Part shown: piece by piece, positions 40,633 to 49,616 of the stretch
How positions within the stretch are numbered: the stretch's first letter is position 1
Layout: each line of letters starts with the position of its first letter
Source of the DNA: Trabulsiella odontotermitis
Lineage (GTDB): Bacteria; Pseudomonadota; Gammaproteobacteria; Enterobacterales; Enterobacteriaceae
DNA length: 64,000 nucleotides
Direction of reading: 5' to 3'
NCBI RefSeq assembly: GCF_030053895.1
Contig: NZ_CP125781.1
Span: forward strand, 1,302,001-1,366,000
Position numbers and translations under genes: made by a program
The notes under the pieces: model-generated
Seen by the model: only the letters and a program-made list of their open reading frames with translations
Databases searched by the model: none
Told to the model about the DNA's origin: nothing

Positions 40633-41810
40633 TACAGCACTTTATGTGGGCCAAAGCATTCGTAATGAATGTGCTCCTGATTCACTCCCAGCGTCACCAG
40701 CTGCTTCGCGGCAAACTGCATGAAACCGACCGGACCGCACAGATAAAACTCGGTTTGCGGATCGGTGAACTGACCTTCCAGCGCTGTTAAATCCATCATC
40801 CCTTCGCTGTCAAAACGGTCGCCTTCCTGCGGAATACGATACCAGGTGTGGGCGTTGAAGTTGAGCAGTTTGCTGCCGAGCACCGCCACTTCATCGGCAA
40901 AGGCATGGACATTGCCGTTTTCGGCGGCATGGAACCAGTTCACCTGTGCCTGATGGCCGTGGTGCGCCAGCGTATCCAGCATCGCCAGCATCGGCGTCTG
41001 ACCCACGCCTGCAGAAATTAGCGTCACTGGCGTTGTCGGCTCAACGTTCATAAAGAAATCGCCTGCTGGCGCCGCCAGATGTACCACGTCGCCGACGCTG
41101 GCGCTGTTATGCAGCCAGGATGACACCTGTCCGCCATCTTCGCGTTTCACGGCGATGCGGTAACCTTTGCCGTCCGGTTTGCGGGTCAGTGAGTACTGGC
41201 GAATTTCCTGATGCGCAAACCCTTCCGGCTTCAGCCAGACGCCGAGATACTGCCCGGGTTGATAATCCGCCACCGGCTGGCCGTCTACTGGTTCGAACTC
41301 GAAACTGGTGATAAGCGCGCTGCGCGGGGTTTTGTTGACGATACGGAACGCGCGTGTGCCTTCCCAGCCGCCTTGTTTCCCTGCGTTTTGCCGGTAAATT
41401 TCCGCTTCACGGTTGATGAACACACCCGCCAGCACGCCGTAGGCTTTGCCCCACGCCTCCAGCACTTCCTGACCGGGGTTGAACATTTCGTCCAGAGTCG
41501 CCAGCAAGTGGCTGCCGACAATGTTGTACTGCTCCGGTTGGATCTGAAAACTGGTGTGTTTCTGGGCGATTTTTTCCACCGCCGGCAACAGCACCGCCAG
41601 ATTGTCCAGATTGCTGGCGTAAGCGGCGATGGCATTGAACAGGGCTTCACGCTGATCGCCGTTACGCTGGTTGCTCATGTTGAAAATTTCTTTGAGCTCC
41701 GGGTTATGGGTGAACATGCGATCATAAAAATGGGCAGTGAGTTTTGGACCGGTTTCGACCAGAAGAGGGAGGGTGGATTTAACCGTAGCGATGGTTTGCG
41801 CGTCGAGCAT
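40632..41810 (-). CDS. hmp: Flavohemoglobin (nitric oxide dioxygenase)
   Basis: Converts nitric oxide and O2 to nitrate using NAD(P)H. The 392 residues comprise an N-terminal globin domain (about 1-140; proximal His in KHTSFQIQPEQY near residue 85), an FAD-binding barrel (RQYSLTRKPD near residue 205) and an NAD-binding domain (SAGVGQTPMLAML near residue 266, YLCGPVGFM near the end). The start has AGGAAG upstream. E. coli has 396 residues. An NsrR site lies 28-50 bases upstream of the start codon. Confidence 0.97.
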   Translation of the reverse strand: MLDAQTIATVKSTLPLLVETGPKLTAHFYDRMFTHNPELKEIFNMSNQRNGDQREALFNAIAAYASNLDNLAVLLPAVEKIAQKHTSFQIQPEQYNIVGSHLLATLDEMFNPGQEVLEAWGKAYGVLAGVFINREAEIYRQNAGKQGGWEGTRAFRIVNKTPRSALITSFEFEPVDGQPVADYQPGQYLGVWLKPEGFAHQEIRQYSLTRKPDGKGYRIAVKREDGGQVSSWLHNSASVGDVVHLAAPAGDFFMNVEPTTPVTLISAGVGQTPMLAMLDTLAHHGHQAQVNWFHAAENGNVHAFADEVAVLGSKLLNFNAHTWYRIPQEGDRFDSEGMMDLTALEGQFTDPQTEFYLCGPVGFMQFAAKQLVTLGVNQEHIHYECFGPHKVL

Positions 41811-41837
41811 AGCAACTTCCTTTTTTATGTTATCTTA

Positions 41838-41860
41838 ATGATGCATTTGAAATGCATCTT
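41838..41860 (-). promoter_or_regulatory. NsrR operator of hmp
   Basis: Read on the minus strand, AAGATGCATTT is followed by an inverted near-copy, so 41838-41860 forms an almost perfect palindrome around TGCATTTGAAATGCA. AAGATGCATTT is the NsrR half-site known from E. coli hmp. Confidence 0.85.
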
Positions 41861-41981
41861 ATAAAAATACCCCTGCGTTGTAAATGGATCTTTGCTGCGT
41901 GAAAAATTTGCATCACAAACCTGAAAAGAAATCCTTAAGTAATGAGAAGTGCTTTATTCCTCAATTCCTTGTGGCATCACG

Positions 41982-41997
41982 ACGTAATCGTTTGCGT
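41982..41997 (+). promoter_or_regulatory. PurR operator of glyA
   Basis: ACGTAATCGTTTGCGT corresponds to the PurR box of E. coli glyA and fits the operator palindrome. It precedes the promoter, whose -10 is TATACT at about 42038-42043. Confidence 0.8.
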
Positions 41998-42115
41998 AAA
42001 TTACTTTGTCAAGACCTGTTATCACACAACTAATCAGTTATACTGTTGGCCGTTGTCCAAACCGGACCCCTTTTCAGGGTTGAAATTTTATTGTTAGCTG
42101 AGTCAGGAGATGCGG

Positions 42116-43369
42116 ATGTTAAAGCGTGAAATGAACATTGCCGATTATGATGCCGAACTGTGGCAGGCTATGGAGCAGGAAAAAGTACGTCAGGAAGAGC
42201 ACATCGAACTGATCGCCTCCGAAAACTACACCAGCCCGCGCGTGATGCAGGCGCAGGGGTCTCAGCTGACCAACAAATACGCGGAAGGATATCCTGGCAA
42301 GCGCTACTACGGCGGCTGCGAATATGTGGATATCGTTGAGCAACTGGCGATCGATCGTGCGAAAGCACTGTTCGGCGCTGACTACGCGAACGTGCAGCCG
42401 CACTCCGGCTCGCAGGCTAACTTCGCGGTTTACACTGCGCTGCTGCAACCGGGCGATACCGTTCTGGGTATGAACCTGGCGCAGGGCGGTCACCTGACGC
42501 ACGGCTCTCCGGTTAACTTCTCTGGCAAACTGTACAACATCATTCCTTACGGTATTGATGAGACCGGTAAAATTGACTACGAAGACATGGCGAAGCAGGC
42601 GCAGACCCACAAACCGAAAATGATTATCGGTGGTTTCTCTGCTTACTCCGGTATAGTTGACTGGGCAAAAATGCGTGAAATCGCTGACAGCATCGGTGCA
42701 TACCTGTTCGTCGATATGGCGCACGTCGCCGGTCTGATTGCCGCTGGCGTGTATCCGAACCCGGTTCCGCATGCGCACGTGGTGACCACCACGACCCACA
42801 AAACGCTGGCGGGTCCGCGCGGCGGCCTGATCCTGGCGAAAGGCGGTGACGAAGAGCTGTACAAGAAACTGAACTCTGCGGTGTTCCCAAGCGCACAGGG
42901 CGGCCCGTTGATGCACGTTATCGCGGCGAAAGCCGTGGCGCTGAAAGAAGCGATGGAGCCAGAGTTCAAAGTTTACCAGCAGCAGGTGGCGAAAAATGCC
43001 AAAGCGATGGTGGAAGTGTTCCTGAACCGTGGCTACAAAGTGGTGTCTGGCGGCACTGAAAACCACCTGTTCCTGCTGGATCTGGTCGATAAAAACCTGA
43101 CCGGTAAAGAAGCAGACGCCGCGCTGGGTCGTGCCAATATCACCGTGAACAAAAACAGCGTACCGAACGATCCGAAGAGCCCGTTTGTGACCTCCGGTGT
43201 TCGTATCGGCTCTCCGGCTGTCACCCGCCGCGGCTTTAAAGAAGCGGAAGTGAAAGAGCTGGCTGGCTGGATGTGTGATGTGCTGGACAACATCAACGAC
43301 GAAGCAAACATCGAGCGCATCAAAGGCAAAGTGCTGGATATCTGCGCCCGCTTCCCGGTTTACGCATAA
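42116..43369 (+). CDS. glyA: Serine hydroxymethyltransferase
   Basis: A PLP enzyme that interconverts serine and glycine with tetrahydrofolate, the main source of one-carbon units. The 417 residues (E. coli length) have the PLP lysine Lys229 in TTTTHKTLAGPRGG, the upstream VDMAHVAGL with the PLP-pairing Asp200, and IELIASENYTS at the N terminus. The start ATG at 42116 is preceded by AGGAG; an ATG two codons upstream overlaps the spacing region. PurR control is indicated by the operator upstream. Confidence 0.98.
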   Translation: MLKREMNIADYDAELWQAMEQEKVRQEEHIELIASENYTSPRVMQAQGSQLTNKYAEGYPGKRYYGGCEYVDIVEQLAIDRAKALFGADYANVQPHSGSQANFAVYTALLQPGDTVLGMNLAQGGHLTHGSPVNFSGKLYNIIPYGIDETGKIDYEDMAKQAQTHKPKMIIGGFSAYSGIVDWAKMREIADSIGAYLFVDMAHVAGLIAAGVYPNPVPHAHVVTTTTHKTLAGPRGGLILAKGGDEELYKKLNSAVFPSAQGGPLMHVIAAKAVALKEAMEPEFKVYQQQVAKNAKAMVEVFLNRGYKVVSGGTENHLFLLDLVDKNLTGKEADAALGRANITVNKNSVPNDPKSPFVTSGVRIGSPAVTRRGFKEAEVKELAGWMCDVLDNINDEANIERIKGKVLDICARFPVYA

Positions 43370-43381
43370 TCCCGCTTCCAT

Positions 43382-43408
43382 AAAAAAGGCCGCGTTAGCG
43401 GCCTTTTC
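43382..43408. terminator. Terminator after glyA
   Basis: The stem AAAAGGCCGC / GCGGCCTTTT with loop GTTA lies 12 bases after the glyA stop; the flanking A and T runs let it serve the converging yphA as well. Confidence 0.9.
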
Positions 43409-43413
43409 TGTTT

Positions 43414-43836
43414 CTAGCGTCGGTCGAGGGAAATCGCCCCCGGCCCGGTGATCGCCAGCAGGATAAACGCGCCTGCGATGCTCACGTTTTTATAGAAGTT
43501 AATCATATTCGGCACCACGGCGTCGCCGCTCATATTCCAGTAGTGGTGACCAATCAACGCCGTTCCCAGCGTATAAATAATGAAAAGCACCGCCAGCGGA
43601 CGGGTGAAAAAGCCGAGCACGATAAGGATCGCCGCCGGGACTTCCATAATGATCGCGACAATCGCCGACAGCGTGGGCAACGGCGCACCGGAGCTCGCCA
43701 TATACTGCACGGTACCACTGAAACCGAGCATTTTCGGATAACCGAAAATGATGAACAGCAGCACGATGGCGATGCGGGCAATCAACAGCAACAGATGACG
43801 TGACTGACCAAACTCAAAATAGCGAAGCGATTGCAT
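43414..43836 (-). CDS. yphA: DoxX-family inner-membrane protein YphA
   Basis: A 140-residue protein with four hydrophobic segments (about 15-36, 52-76, 78-95, 113-132), a DoxX/quinol oxidase-subunit-like membrane protein of unknown role. It is strongly conserved with E. coli YphA. In E. coli it lies at the far (hca) end of the yph cluster; here it is next to glyA, so the cluster has been rearranged. Seventy-seven bases separate it from the isomerase gene upstream, so it may have its own promoter. Confidence 0.9.
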   Translation of the reverse strand: MQSLRYFEFGQSRHLLLLIARIAIVLLFIIFGYPKMLGFSGTVQYMASSGAPLPTLSAIVAIIMEVPAAILIVLGFFTRPLAVLFIIYTLGTALIGHHYWNMSGDAVVPNMINFYKNVSIAGAFILLAITGPGAISLDRR

Positions 43837-43913
43837 GACAGTTCCCTCTTAACAGGTGTGATTTAAACGTAATACACATTTTCCTGCTCTGCCATGCCAC
43901 CCGCTGGTGAAAA

Positions 43914-44513
43914 TTACTGCTCCTGACGCAACGTCAGCCCCACATCACCTCCCGGATGGACCGCCAGCAGAGTCTCCTTCGAATAGCCGCTCTCGTTCAT
44001 CAGGCAGACGCAGGCGGCGTCGAAAATCGCCAGTACCAGCACAATAGACGTCGTTGCCAGCATGTCGAGGGGATCCGCTTCGCGCCGCACGCCAGTGGAG
44101 ATCACCAGCCGCGAGGCCTGCGCTATCGCCGACGCCGGGTTTTCCGTCACGCTAATCACCGGAACATTACGGCTCGCCAGCCCCGGCAGCAGGCGGGTCA
44201 GCTCGTCGGAGTTGCCGCCGCGGGAGAGCATAATCACCAGATCGTCCGCCCGCAGAAAACCGAGATCGCCATGAGCGGCATCGGTGGCGCTCAGGTAGAC
44301 TGCCGGGCGCTCGACGCAGGCGAACATATGGGCAATTTTGCGCGCCGCAATGCCGGACGTGCCGACGCCGGTGACCACGATTTTGCCTTTGCAGCCGCGC
44401 AGTTCCGCCATCAGTTGCTGCCAGACCGTCTCGTTCAGATGCTGACCCAACCCGGCCAGCGCGTCACTGTAGAGTTTCCACGTATCGGTGGCCTGTTGCC
44501 ATGGGCTGCTCAT
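43914..44513 (-). CDS. SIS-domain sugar-phosphate isomerase, arabinose-5-phosphate isomerase type without CBS domains
   Basis: A 199-residue cytosolic protein that is a single SIS domain. It aligns by eye with the catalytic half of KdsD/GutQ: VTGVGTSGIAARK (residues 48-59), DAAHGDLGFL (78-87), LSRGGNSDEL, EADPLDMLATTS (145-156) and HPGGDVG (186-192). The four active residues I recall for KdsD (Lys59, Glu111, Glu152, His193) have counterparts Lys59, Glu104, Glu145 and His186, the last three at a constant offset of 7. The regulatory CBS pair is missing. It should interconvert an aldose and a ketose 5-phosphate, such as D-arabinose 5-P and D-ribulose 5-P. Last gene of the ABC operon, overlapping the kinase gene by 4 bases. 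The exact substrate is inferred. Confidence 0.8.
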   Translation of the reverse strand: MSSPWQQATDTWKLYSDALAGLGQHLNETVWQQLMAELRGCKGKIVVTGVGTSGIAARKIAHMFACVERPAVYLSATDAAHGDLGFLRADDLVIMLSRGGNSDELTRLLPGLASRNVPVISVTENPASAIAQASRLVISTGVRREADPLDMLATTSIVLVLAIFDAACVCLMNESGYSKETLLAVHPGGDVGLTLRQEQ

Positions 44514-46147
44514 GCGTCCTCCTGCATCAGCTGGCGGTATTTCATGTGATCCTGATACATCTCGTGAAACACCTGATATTTACGGTCGTAATACTGTTTG
44601 ATGCGGTTGGTCTGCGGCGTTACCGTTTTGCCGATGCGACTCATCGCCGACATTGCTTCCGGGAAGGTGTCGAAGACACCCGCCGCCACCGTGCCCATCA
44701 TCGCGCCGCCGAGCAGCATGGCTTCGCTCTCTTCCGGCAATAACATGGCGCAGCCGGTCGCATTCGCATGCTCCTGCACAAAGATGGGGTTCTTGGTGCC
44801 GCCGCCGCTCGCCATGATGGTATCAATGGCATAACCGCTCTGATTCATGGTTTCGATGATATGCCGCGTGCCGAGGGCGATGGCCTGAATGGTCGCCAGA
44901 TAATGCAGCGCCATATCCTCCGGGGTGCGCGACAGCTTAAGACCGGTCATTGCGCCTGTCAGTGTCGGGTTGGCGCGCGGTGAGCGGTTGCCGTGGAAGT
45001 AGGGCAGGATGTGAATATCGCGGGTCAGGAAGGCGATGTTCTCCGGCTCACCGGCCATCTTACGCAGCAGCGCGTTCAGTGCTTCGTAAATGGTATGTCC
45101 CTGGGTTTTAGCCTGCGCCAGCAGTGTTTCATAGCAAGGGTGTGACTGAATAATATGATCGATAAGCGCGCCGGTCGCCGACTGTCCGCCTTCGTTGAGC
45201 CAGTAATCCGGCAGCACGGCCGAATAGTAGGGACCCCAGACACCGCCAATAAACCGTGGTTGCCGGGAAATAGCCATATGCCCCGTTGAGGTGCCGCCAA
45301 TCAGCGCGATGCGGCGGTCGAAATCTGCCACATCGCCCGACACGCCACTGGCCCCCAGCGTACCGAGTGTGCCGGCATGCGCATCAATAATCGACACGCT
45401 GACCGCCGTACCGGGGATGAGCCCCATCTCGCTGGCGGCACGTTGCGTCAGGCCATGTCCGAGTGGCTCGCCCATGGTCTTCACATAGCGGCCAATTTTT
45501 TCCGCATCATGCTCCAGCAAATCTTCCAGCCCAATCTCGCGGAAATAGCTGGCGTCCCATTTGTCTTCGTGGCCCATATAGGTCCACTTACAGACAGTCG
45601 AGCACAGCGACCGCGTGTCGTCGTTGGTAGCGCGCCAGGTCAGGAAATCCGGCAGGTCAAAATAGTACCCGGCATTCGCCCAGGTGTTCGGCATATGCTG
45701 TTTCAGCCACAGCAGTTTTGGCGTCTGCATTTCCGGGGAAATAATCCCGCCGACGTAATCCAGCACCCGGTGGTGCAGGGCGTTGATGCGATCAGCCTGG
45801 GAAATGGCGCGGTGATCCATCCACACAATGATATTCTGCTCGCTGCGCCCGGAAGGGCTGATGGTCAGCGGCTTGCCTTCTTTATCCAGTACCACCAGCG
45901 AACAAGTGGCATCGAAGCCTAATCCTTTGACCTGAATCGGGTTGATATCGGCCTGATTGACCGCATCGCGCACCGCGTTACAGACCGCCTGCCAGATATT
46001 GTCCGAGGATTGTTCAACGAAATCAGCCTGCGGGCGATAAATCTCAATGGCCCGGCTCGCTTGTCCTACCATTCTGCCGTTCAGGTCAAACACGCCTGCG
46101 CGGGCGCTTCCGGTACCTACATCCACACCAATGAAGTAACTCGCCAT
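44510..46147 (-). CDS. FGGY-family pentulose kinase, D-ribulokinase type
   Basis: A 545-residue cytosolic sugar kinase with the two-domain actin-like fold: GVDVGTGSARAGVFD at residue 7 (phosphate 1), catalytic Asp255 in SIIDAHAGTLG and adenosine motif SGGGTKNP at 447. Residues 81-85 read TCSLV, a motif reported as the signature of D-ribulokinases within FGGY proteins; L-ribulokinases and xylulokinases lack it. Length also fits this group. Preceded by AGGAG. It overlaps the isomerase (ATGA) and lies 16 bases after the permease gene, so it belongs to the ABC transporter operon. E. coli K-12 has no counterpart at this place. D-ribulose is the best guess for the substrate; a related pentose is possible. 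Confidence 0.85.
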   Translation of the reverse strand: MASYFIGVDVGTGSARAGVFDLNGRMVGQASRAIEIYRPQADFVEQSSDNIWQAVCNAVRDAVNQADINPIQVKGLGFDATCSLVVLDKEGKPLTISPSGRSEQNIIVWMDHRAISQADRINALHHRVLDYVGGIISPEMQTPKLLWLKQHMPNTWANAGYYFDLPDFLTWRATNDDTRSLCSTVCKWTYMGHEDKWDASYFREIGLEDLLEHDAEKIGRYVKTMGEPLGHGLTQRAASEMGLIPGTAVSVSIIDAHAGTLGTLGASGVSGDVADFDRRIALIGGTSTGHMAISRQPRFIGGVWGPYYSAVLPDYWLNEGGQSATGALIDHIIQSHPCYETLLAQAKTQGHTIYEALNALLRKMAGEPENIAFLTRDIHILPYFHGNRSPRANPTLTGAMTGLKLSRTPEDMALHYLATIQAIALGTRHIIETMNQSGYAIDTIMASGGGTKNPIFVQEHANATGCAMLLPEESEAMLLGGAMMGTVAAGVFDTFPEAMSAMSRIGKTVTPQTNRIKQYYDRKYQVFHEMYQDHMKYRQLMQEDA

Positions 46148-46163
46148 TATTCTTCTCCTGAAA

Positions 46164-47117
46164 TCAGGCTTTACGATTCTGTAATGCGATAAAGAGGATC
46201 AGCACAGCGCCCCAGAGCGCCATCGTCAGATAACTGCTGATCCCCAGCAAATTAAAGCCACTCTCCAGCATTTGCAGCACCACCAGCGCCAGCACCAGAC
46301 CAATCACCCGGCCGAAGCCGCCGTCCGGGTTAATGCCGCCCAGCACGGAAGCCAGAATGGTCACCAGCAGGTAAGATTCGCCGTAACCCGCTTTGGCGGA
46401 GTTGAACTTCGCCATCATCAGAATGGCCGCCGCCCAGCCCAGCAGTGCGGAGATGACATACACCGAAATTTGTACCCGGATGGTGTTCACGCCGCTGTAG
46501 CGGGTGGCCTGTTCGTTCGAGCCCACGAGGTACAGGCTGCGGCCAAGCGTGGTGTGCTCAAGCAATACCCACAGCAGCACCGCGACCAGAATAAACAGCA
46601 GCAGCGCAACGGGGATCCCCAGCACCATGGCGTTACCGAAAAACTGGATCACCGCCGGGAAACCGGAAATCACCGTTCCGTTGGAGAGCAAAATATTGAG
46701 CCCGGAAATCAGCGTCATGGTGCCGAGTGTGGCGAGGATCGGCGAGACACCAACCCAGGCGATGAGCGCACCGTTCAGCGTACCGATAGCCACCGCCACC
46801 AGCAGGCCCGCCAGCAGCGCCAGCACCACAAACAGCGGGTTATCCGGATGGCTGACAATCACCGCAGCCATCGCCAGTGAACAGGCGTTGGCGCTGGCGA
46901 TGATCGACAGGTTAATTCCCCCGGTCAGCATGGTGATGCCCATCCCCAGCGCCAGCATGCCCAGAATCGGTAATTGCGAGCTGATGGACTGGAAATTGGC
47001 GATGCTGAAAAAGCGACCGCCGAGCAGCAGGGAAAAGACCACTGCCACCACAATAATGATCACGCACTGCAGGCGGATGATGGCATCACCGGGTAAGAGT
47101 CTTGCGAACGCTTTCAT
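46164..47117 (-). CDS. Sugar ABC transporter permease (RbsC family), second of two
   Basis: A 317-residue inner-membrane protein with 8-10 hydrophobic segments of the BPD_transp_2 (ribose/xylose) family. The family motif GGINLSIIASANACSLA lies near residue 65 and ASVLGGINPDGGFG, which contacts the ATPase, near residue 255. The start is the ATG at 47117, one base after the previous stop and 7 bases after GGGAG; an earlier frame start overlaps the upstream gene by 32 bases and is unlikely. It probably pairs with the next permease as a heterodimer, as in LsrCD or YtfT-YjfF. Confidence 0.88.
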   Translation of the reverse strand: MKAFARLLPGDAIIRLQCVIIIVVAVVFSLLLGGRFFSIANFQSISSQLPILGMLALGMGITMLTGGINLSIIASANACSLAMAAVIVSHPDNPLFVVLALLAGLLVAVAIGTLNGALIAWVGVSPILATLGTMTLISGLNILLSNGTVISGFPAVIQFFGNAMVLGIPVALLLFILVAVLLWVLLEHTTLGRSLYLVGSNEQATRYSGVNTIRVQISVYVISALLGWAAAILMMAKFNSAKAGYGESYLLVTILASVLGGINPDGGFGRVIGLVLALVVLQMLESGFNLLGISSYLTMALWGAVLILFIALQNRKA

Positions 47118-47118
47118 C

Positions 47119-48108
47119 TCAAAGCTCCCTTGCGAGTTTGCGTTTTTCATTCCAGGCCGTGGCGCTGATGCTGACCAGGATAATGGCGCCGCTAAAGACG
47201 GTGTGCCAGTAAGAGGAGACGCCGAGCAGCGTCAGACCGTTCTGCAAAAAAGCCAGCAGGATCACCCCGAGCAGTGTACCGATGAGCGTGCCGCGTCCGC
47301 CGCTCATGCTGGTGCCGCCCAGCACCACCGCCGCCAGTACCGTCAGCTCAAACCCGAGCAGCGAGTTGGGGGCAACAGACTGGGTGATTTGCGCCTGCAC
47401 CACGGCGGCGATCCCGGCGAGGATCCCCATATAGCCGTAGACATAAAAATGCAGTTTCAGCAGATTCAGCCCGAGGCGCGACGCCGCGTCACGGTTGCCG
47501 CCCATCGCGTAAATCTGCCGCCCGAGACGGGTAGAGTTCATCAGCACCGCGGTAAACAGAATAACGCCCGCCAGGCACAGCAGGGGCAGCGTCAGACCGT
47601 AGTCATAGCCATCCGCGGCGGTGAAGGAAAACCAGTTGATGCCGTTCATAAACCAGTCCGGGAAGCCGTACAGCCAGGTGCCTTTAGTGGCGTAGACCAG
47701 CAGCCCGTAATAGACGTTGAGCGTGGCGATGGTAATGATGATCGCCGGCACGCGCAGCCAGTAGACCAGGAAGCCGTTGATCAACCCCAGTAACAGGCCG
47801 ACGGCAACAGAAATCAGCAGCGCCAGCGCGAAGTTGCCGCCATGGGCGATCACCCAACTGGCCATCACATACTGGGCAATGGCGGTCATCGCCGGGAATG
47901 AGATATCAATACCGCCGGAAATCAGCACCACGAACAGCCCACAGGCGAGGATGCCGAGAATAGCGTAGCTGGTGGCAACGTCCGTCAGGTTGCCCAGCGA
48001 CAGAAACTCATCGGTACTGATGCTCAGCCCCACGGCCAGCGCCACTACCAGCAGGCCCAGCCAGAATTCGTGGTGTCCCAACAGGTGCGAAAGACGTGCG
48101 TTATTCAT
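47119..48108 (-). CDS. Sugar ABC transporter permease (RbsC family), first of two
   Basis: A 329-residue permease of the same family, with SGGIDISFPAMTAIAQY near residue 85 and AAVVLGGTSMSGGRGT near residue 265. The start ATG (48108) lies 3 bases after GAGGTGG and overlaps the end of the ATPase gene by 8 bases; the frame runs 21 codons further into that gene without a good ribosome site. The two permeases are only distantly alike, so this is not a recent duplication. E. coli yphD encodes a single permease in the corresponding locus. Confidence 0.88.
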   Translation of the reverse strand: MNNARLSHLLGHHEFWLGLLVVALAVGLSISTDEFLSLGNLTDVATSYAILGILACGLFVVLISGGIDISFPAMTAIAQYVMASWVIAHGGNFALALLISVAVGLLLGLINGFLVYWLRVPAIIITIATLNVYYGLLVYATKGTWLYGFPDWFMNGINWFSFTAADGYDYGLTLPLLCLAGVILFTAVLMNSTRLGRQIYAMGGNRDAASRLGLNLLKLHFYVYGYMGILAGIAAVVQAQITQSVAPNSLLGFELTVLAAVVLGGTSMSGGRGTLIGTLLGVILLAFLQNGLTLLGVSSYWHTVFSGAIILVSISATAWNEKRKLAREL

Positions 48109-49600
48109 TGACCACCTCAGCAATTTCTTCTTCGCGGCAACGATGAGGATTAAATTCCGCCACCAGTTCACCGCGGCGCATCACCAGCACACGGTGGCTG
48201 TTATACCTGGCTTCCTGGATCTCATCACAAATCATCAGCACCGCCATTCCCTGTTCCGCCAGGTTACGGGCTATCTGATAGATCCCCTCTTTGTTGGCGA
48301 TATCCACGCCGACGGTAGGGGAGTCGAGAATAAGGATCCGCGGGTTGGTCGCCACCCATTTTGCGATGGCGATGCGTTGCGCGTTGCCACCAGAGAGGGT
48401 TTTCACCGGCAGTTGGGGATCAGAGACTTTTATATTCAGCTCGCGAATCAAATCGTTGACCAGCGTCTGCGCTTTCTGGTGGTCGAGCAGACCGCTACGG
48501 GTGTGGAGTTTGTCGAACACCGTGACAATGGTGTTGTCGTAGATCGACTGCTCCATAATAAGCCCCTGCGTCAGCCTGTCTTCCGACACGTAGCCAATGC
48601 CATGTTTTATTGCGTCCTGGTTATTGCGAAGCGTGACCGGTTTACCGTTGATGCGGATTTCGCCGCTGTCCGGGTGGGTCATGCCGAAAAGGCTCAGGCA
48701 CAGTTCGGTGCGCCCGGCGCCCAGCAGGCCGACAATCGACACGATTTCGCCGCTACGCAGTGAGAGATTAATGTTGTGGTATTTGCCTTTGCGGCTGAGA
48801 TTGCGCAGTTCCAGCATCGGTTCCTGCTCGACCGGCGGTTTCTCAGGCAGCGGGCTGTAATGAAAACGCTGCCCGGTCATCAGGAAAGCCAGCTCGTGGC
48901 TGTCGAGTTCCTGCGCCGGAAACGTACCGACTAACTTGCCGTCGCGCATCACGCTGATACGGTCTGCCACTTCCATCACCTCATCCAGACGATGGCTGAC
49001 AAACACCACGCAAATCCCGGCGGCTTTCAGTTCGTTGACCACCCGCAGCAGGCCGTTAACTTCCTGACGGGTGAGGGAGGCGGTGGGTTCATCCATAATC
49101 ACCAGCCGGGCATCGGCGGCGATAGCGCGGCAGATGGCCACCAGTTGGCGGTCGGCAATCGACAGTTTTTCGACTTTTTTATCGGGATCGAGGCGCACAC
49201 CAATACGCTGCATCGCGGTCAGCGCCTGTTTTTTCATCGCACCGCGGCGGACCCAGATATCGCCGCCCGGCAGATAGCGGTTGACGGCGATATTCTCCGC
49301 CACGCTGAAATTGGGGAATAACGACAGGTCCTGATAGATGACCTGAATACCATAATGAGCGGACAGCGACGGCGTCAGCTGATGAAACAGTTTGCCGTCG
49401 AGTAATATCTGCGCTCCTTTTTCCGGGTGATACACTCCGGAGATCACTTTGATGATCGTGCTTTTACCACAGCCGTTCTGTCCTGCCAGACAGTGAACTT
49501 CGCCTTTATTCAGCGTCAGGCTCACGTTATCCAGCGCCAGCACGCCCGGGAATTGCTTGCTGATATTCTCAAGAGTGATAAATGCGGTGGTGTCTGTCAT
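48101..49600 (-). CDS. Sugar ABC transporter ATP-binding protein with two ATPase domains
   Basis: A 499-residue fused ATPase of the RbsA type. Domain 1 has Walker A GQNGCGKST (40-48), signature LSIADRQLV and Walker B IMDEPTASL (168-176). Domain 2 has a degenerate Walker A GLLGAGRTE (291-299) without the lysine, a consensus signature LSGGNAQRIAIAK, and Walker B ILILDSPTVGVD (422-433), where Ser427 replaces the catalytic glutamate. So only one of the two ATP sites is expected to hydrolyse. It powers the permease pair encoded downstream. Amino-acid identity with E. coli YphE looks low, so I do not use that name. Confidence 0.9.
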   Translation of the reverse strand: MTDTTAFITLENISKQFPGVLALDNVSLTLNKGEVHCLAGQNGCGKSTIIKVISGVYHPEKGAQILLDGKLFHQLTPSLSAHYGIQVIYQDLSLFPNFSVAENIAVNRYLPGGDIWVRRGAMKKQALTAMQRIGVRLDPDKKVEKLSIADRQLVAICRAIAADARLVIMDEPTASLTRQEVNGLLRVVNELKAAGICVVFVSHRLDEVMEVADRISVMRDGKLVGTFPAQELDSHELAFLMTGQRFHYSPLPEKPPVEQEPMLELRNLSRKGKYHNINLSLRSGEIVSIVGLLGAGRTELCLSLFGMTHPDSGEIRINGKPVTLRNNQDAIKHGIGYVSEDRLTQGLIMEQSIYDNTIVTVFDKLHTRSGLLDHQKAQTLVNDLIRELNIKVSDPQLPVKTLSGGNAQRIAIAKWVATNPRILILDSPTVGVDIANKEGIYQIARNLAEQGMAVLMICDEIQEARYNSHRVLVMRRGELVAEFNPHRCREEEIAEVVNE

Positions 49601-49616
49601 GACAATGCCCCTGCAA

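Noticed and set aside
42119..43381. 420-codon minus-strand frame across glyA
   Set aside because: Shadow of the strong codon bias in glyA; no family resemblance.
46504..47793. 429-codon plus-strand frame opposite the two permeases
   Set aside because: It spans two genes that are clearly coding on the other strand and has no membrane or domain pattern of its own.
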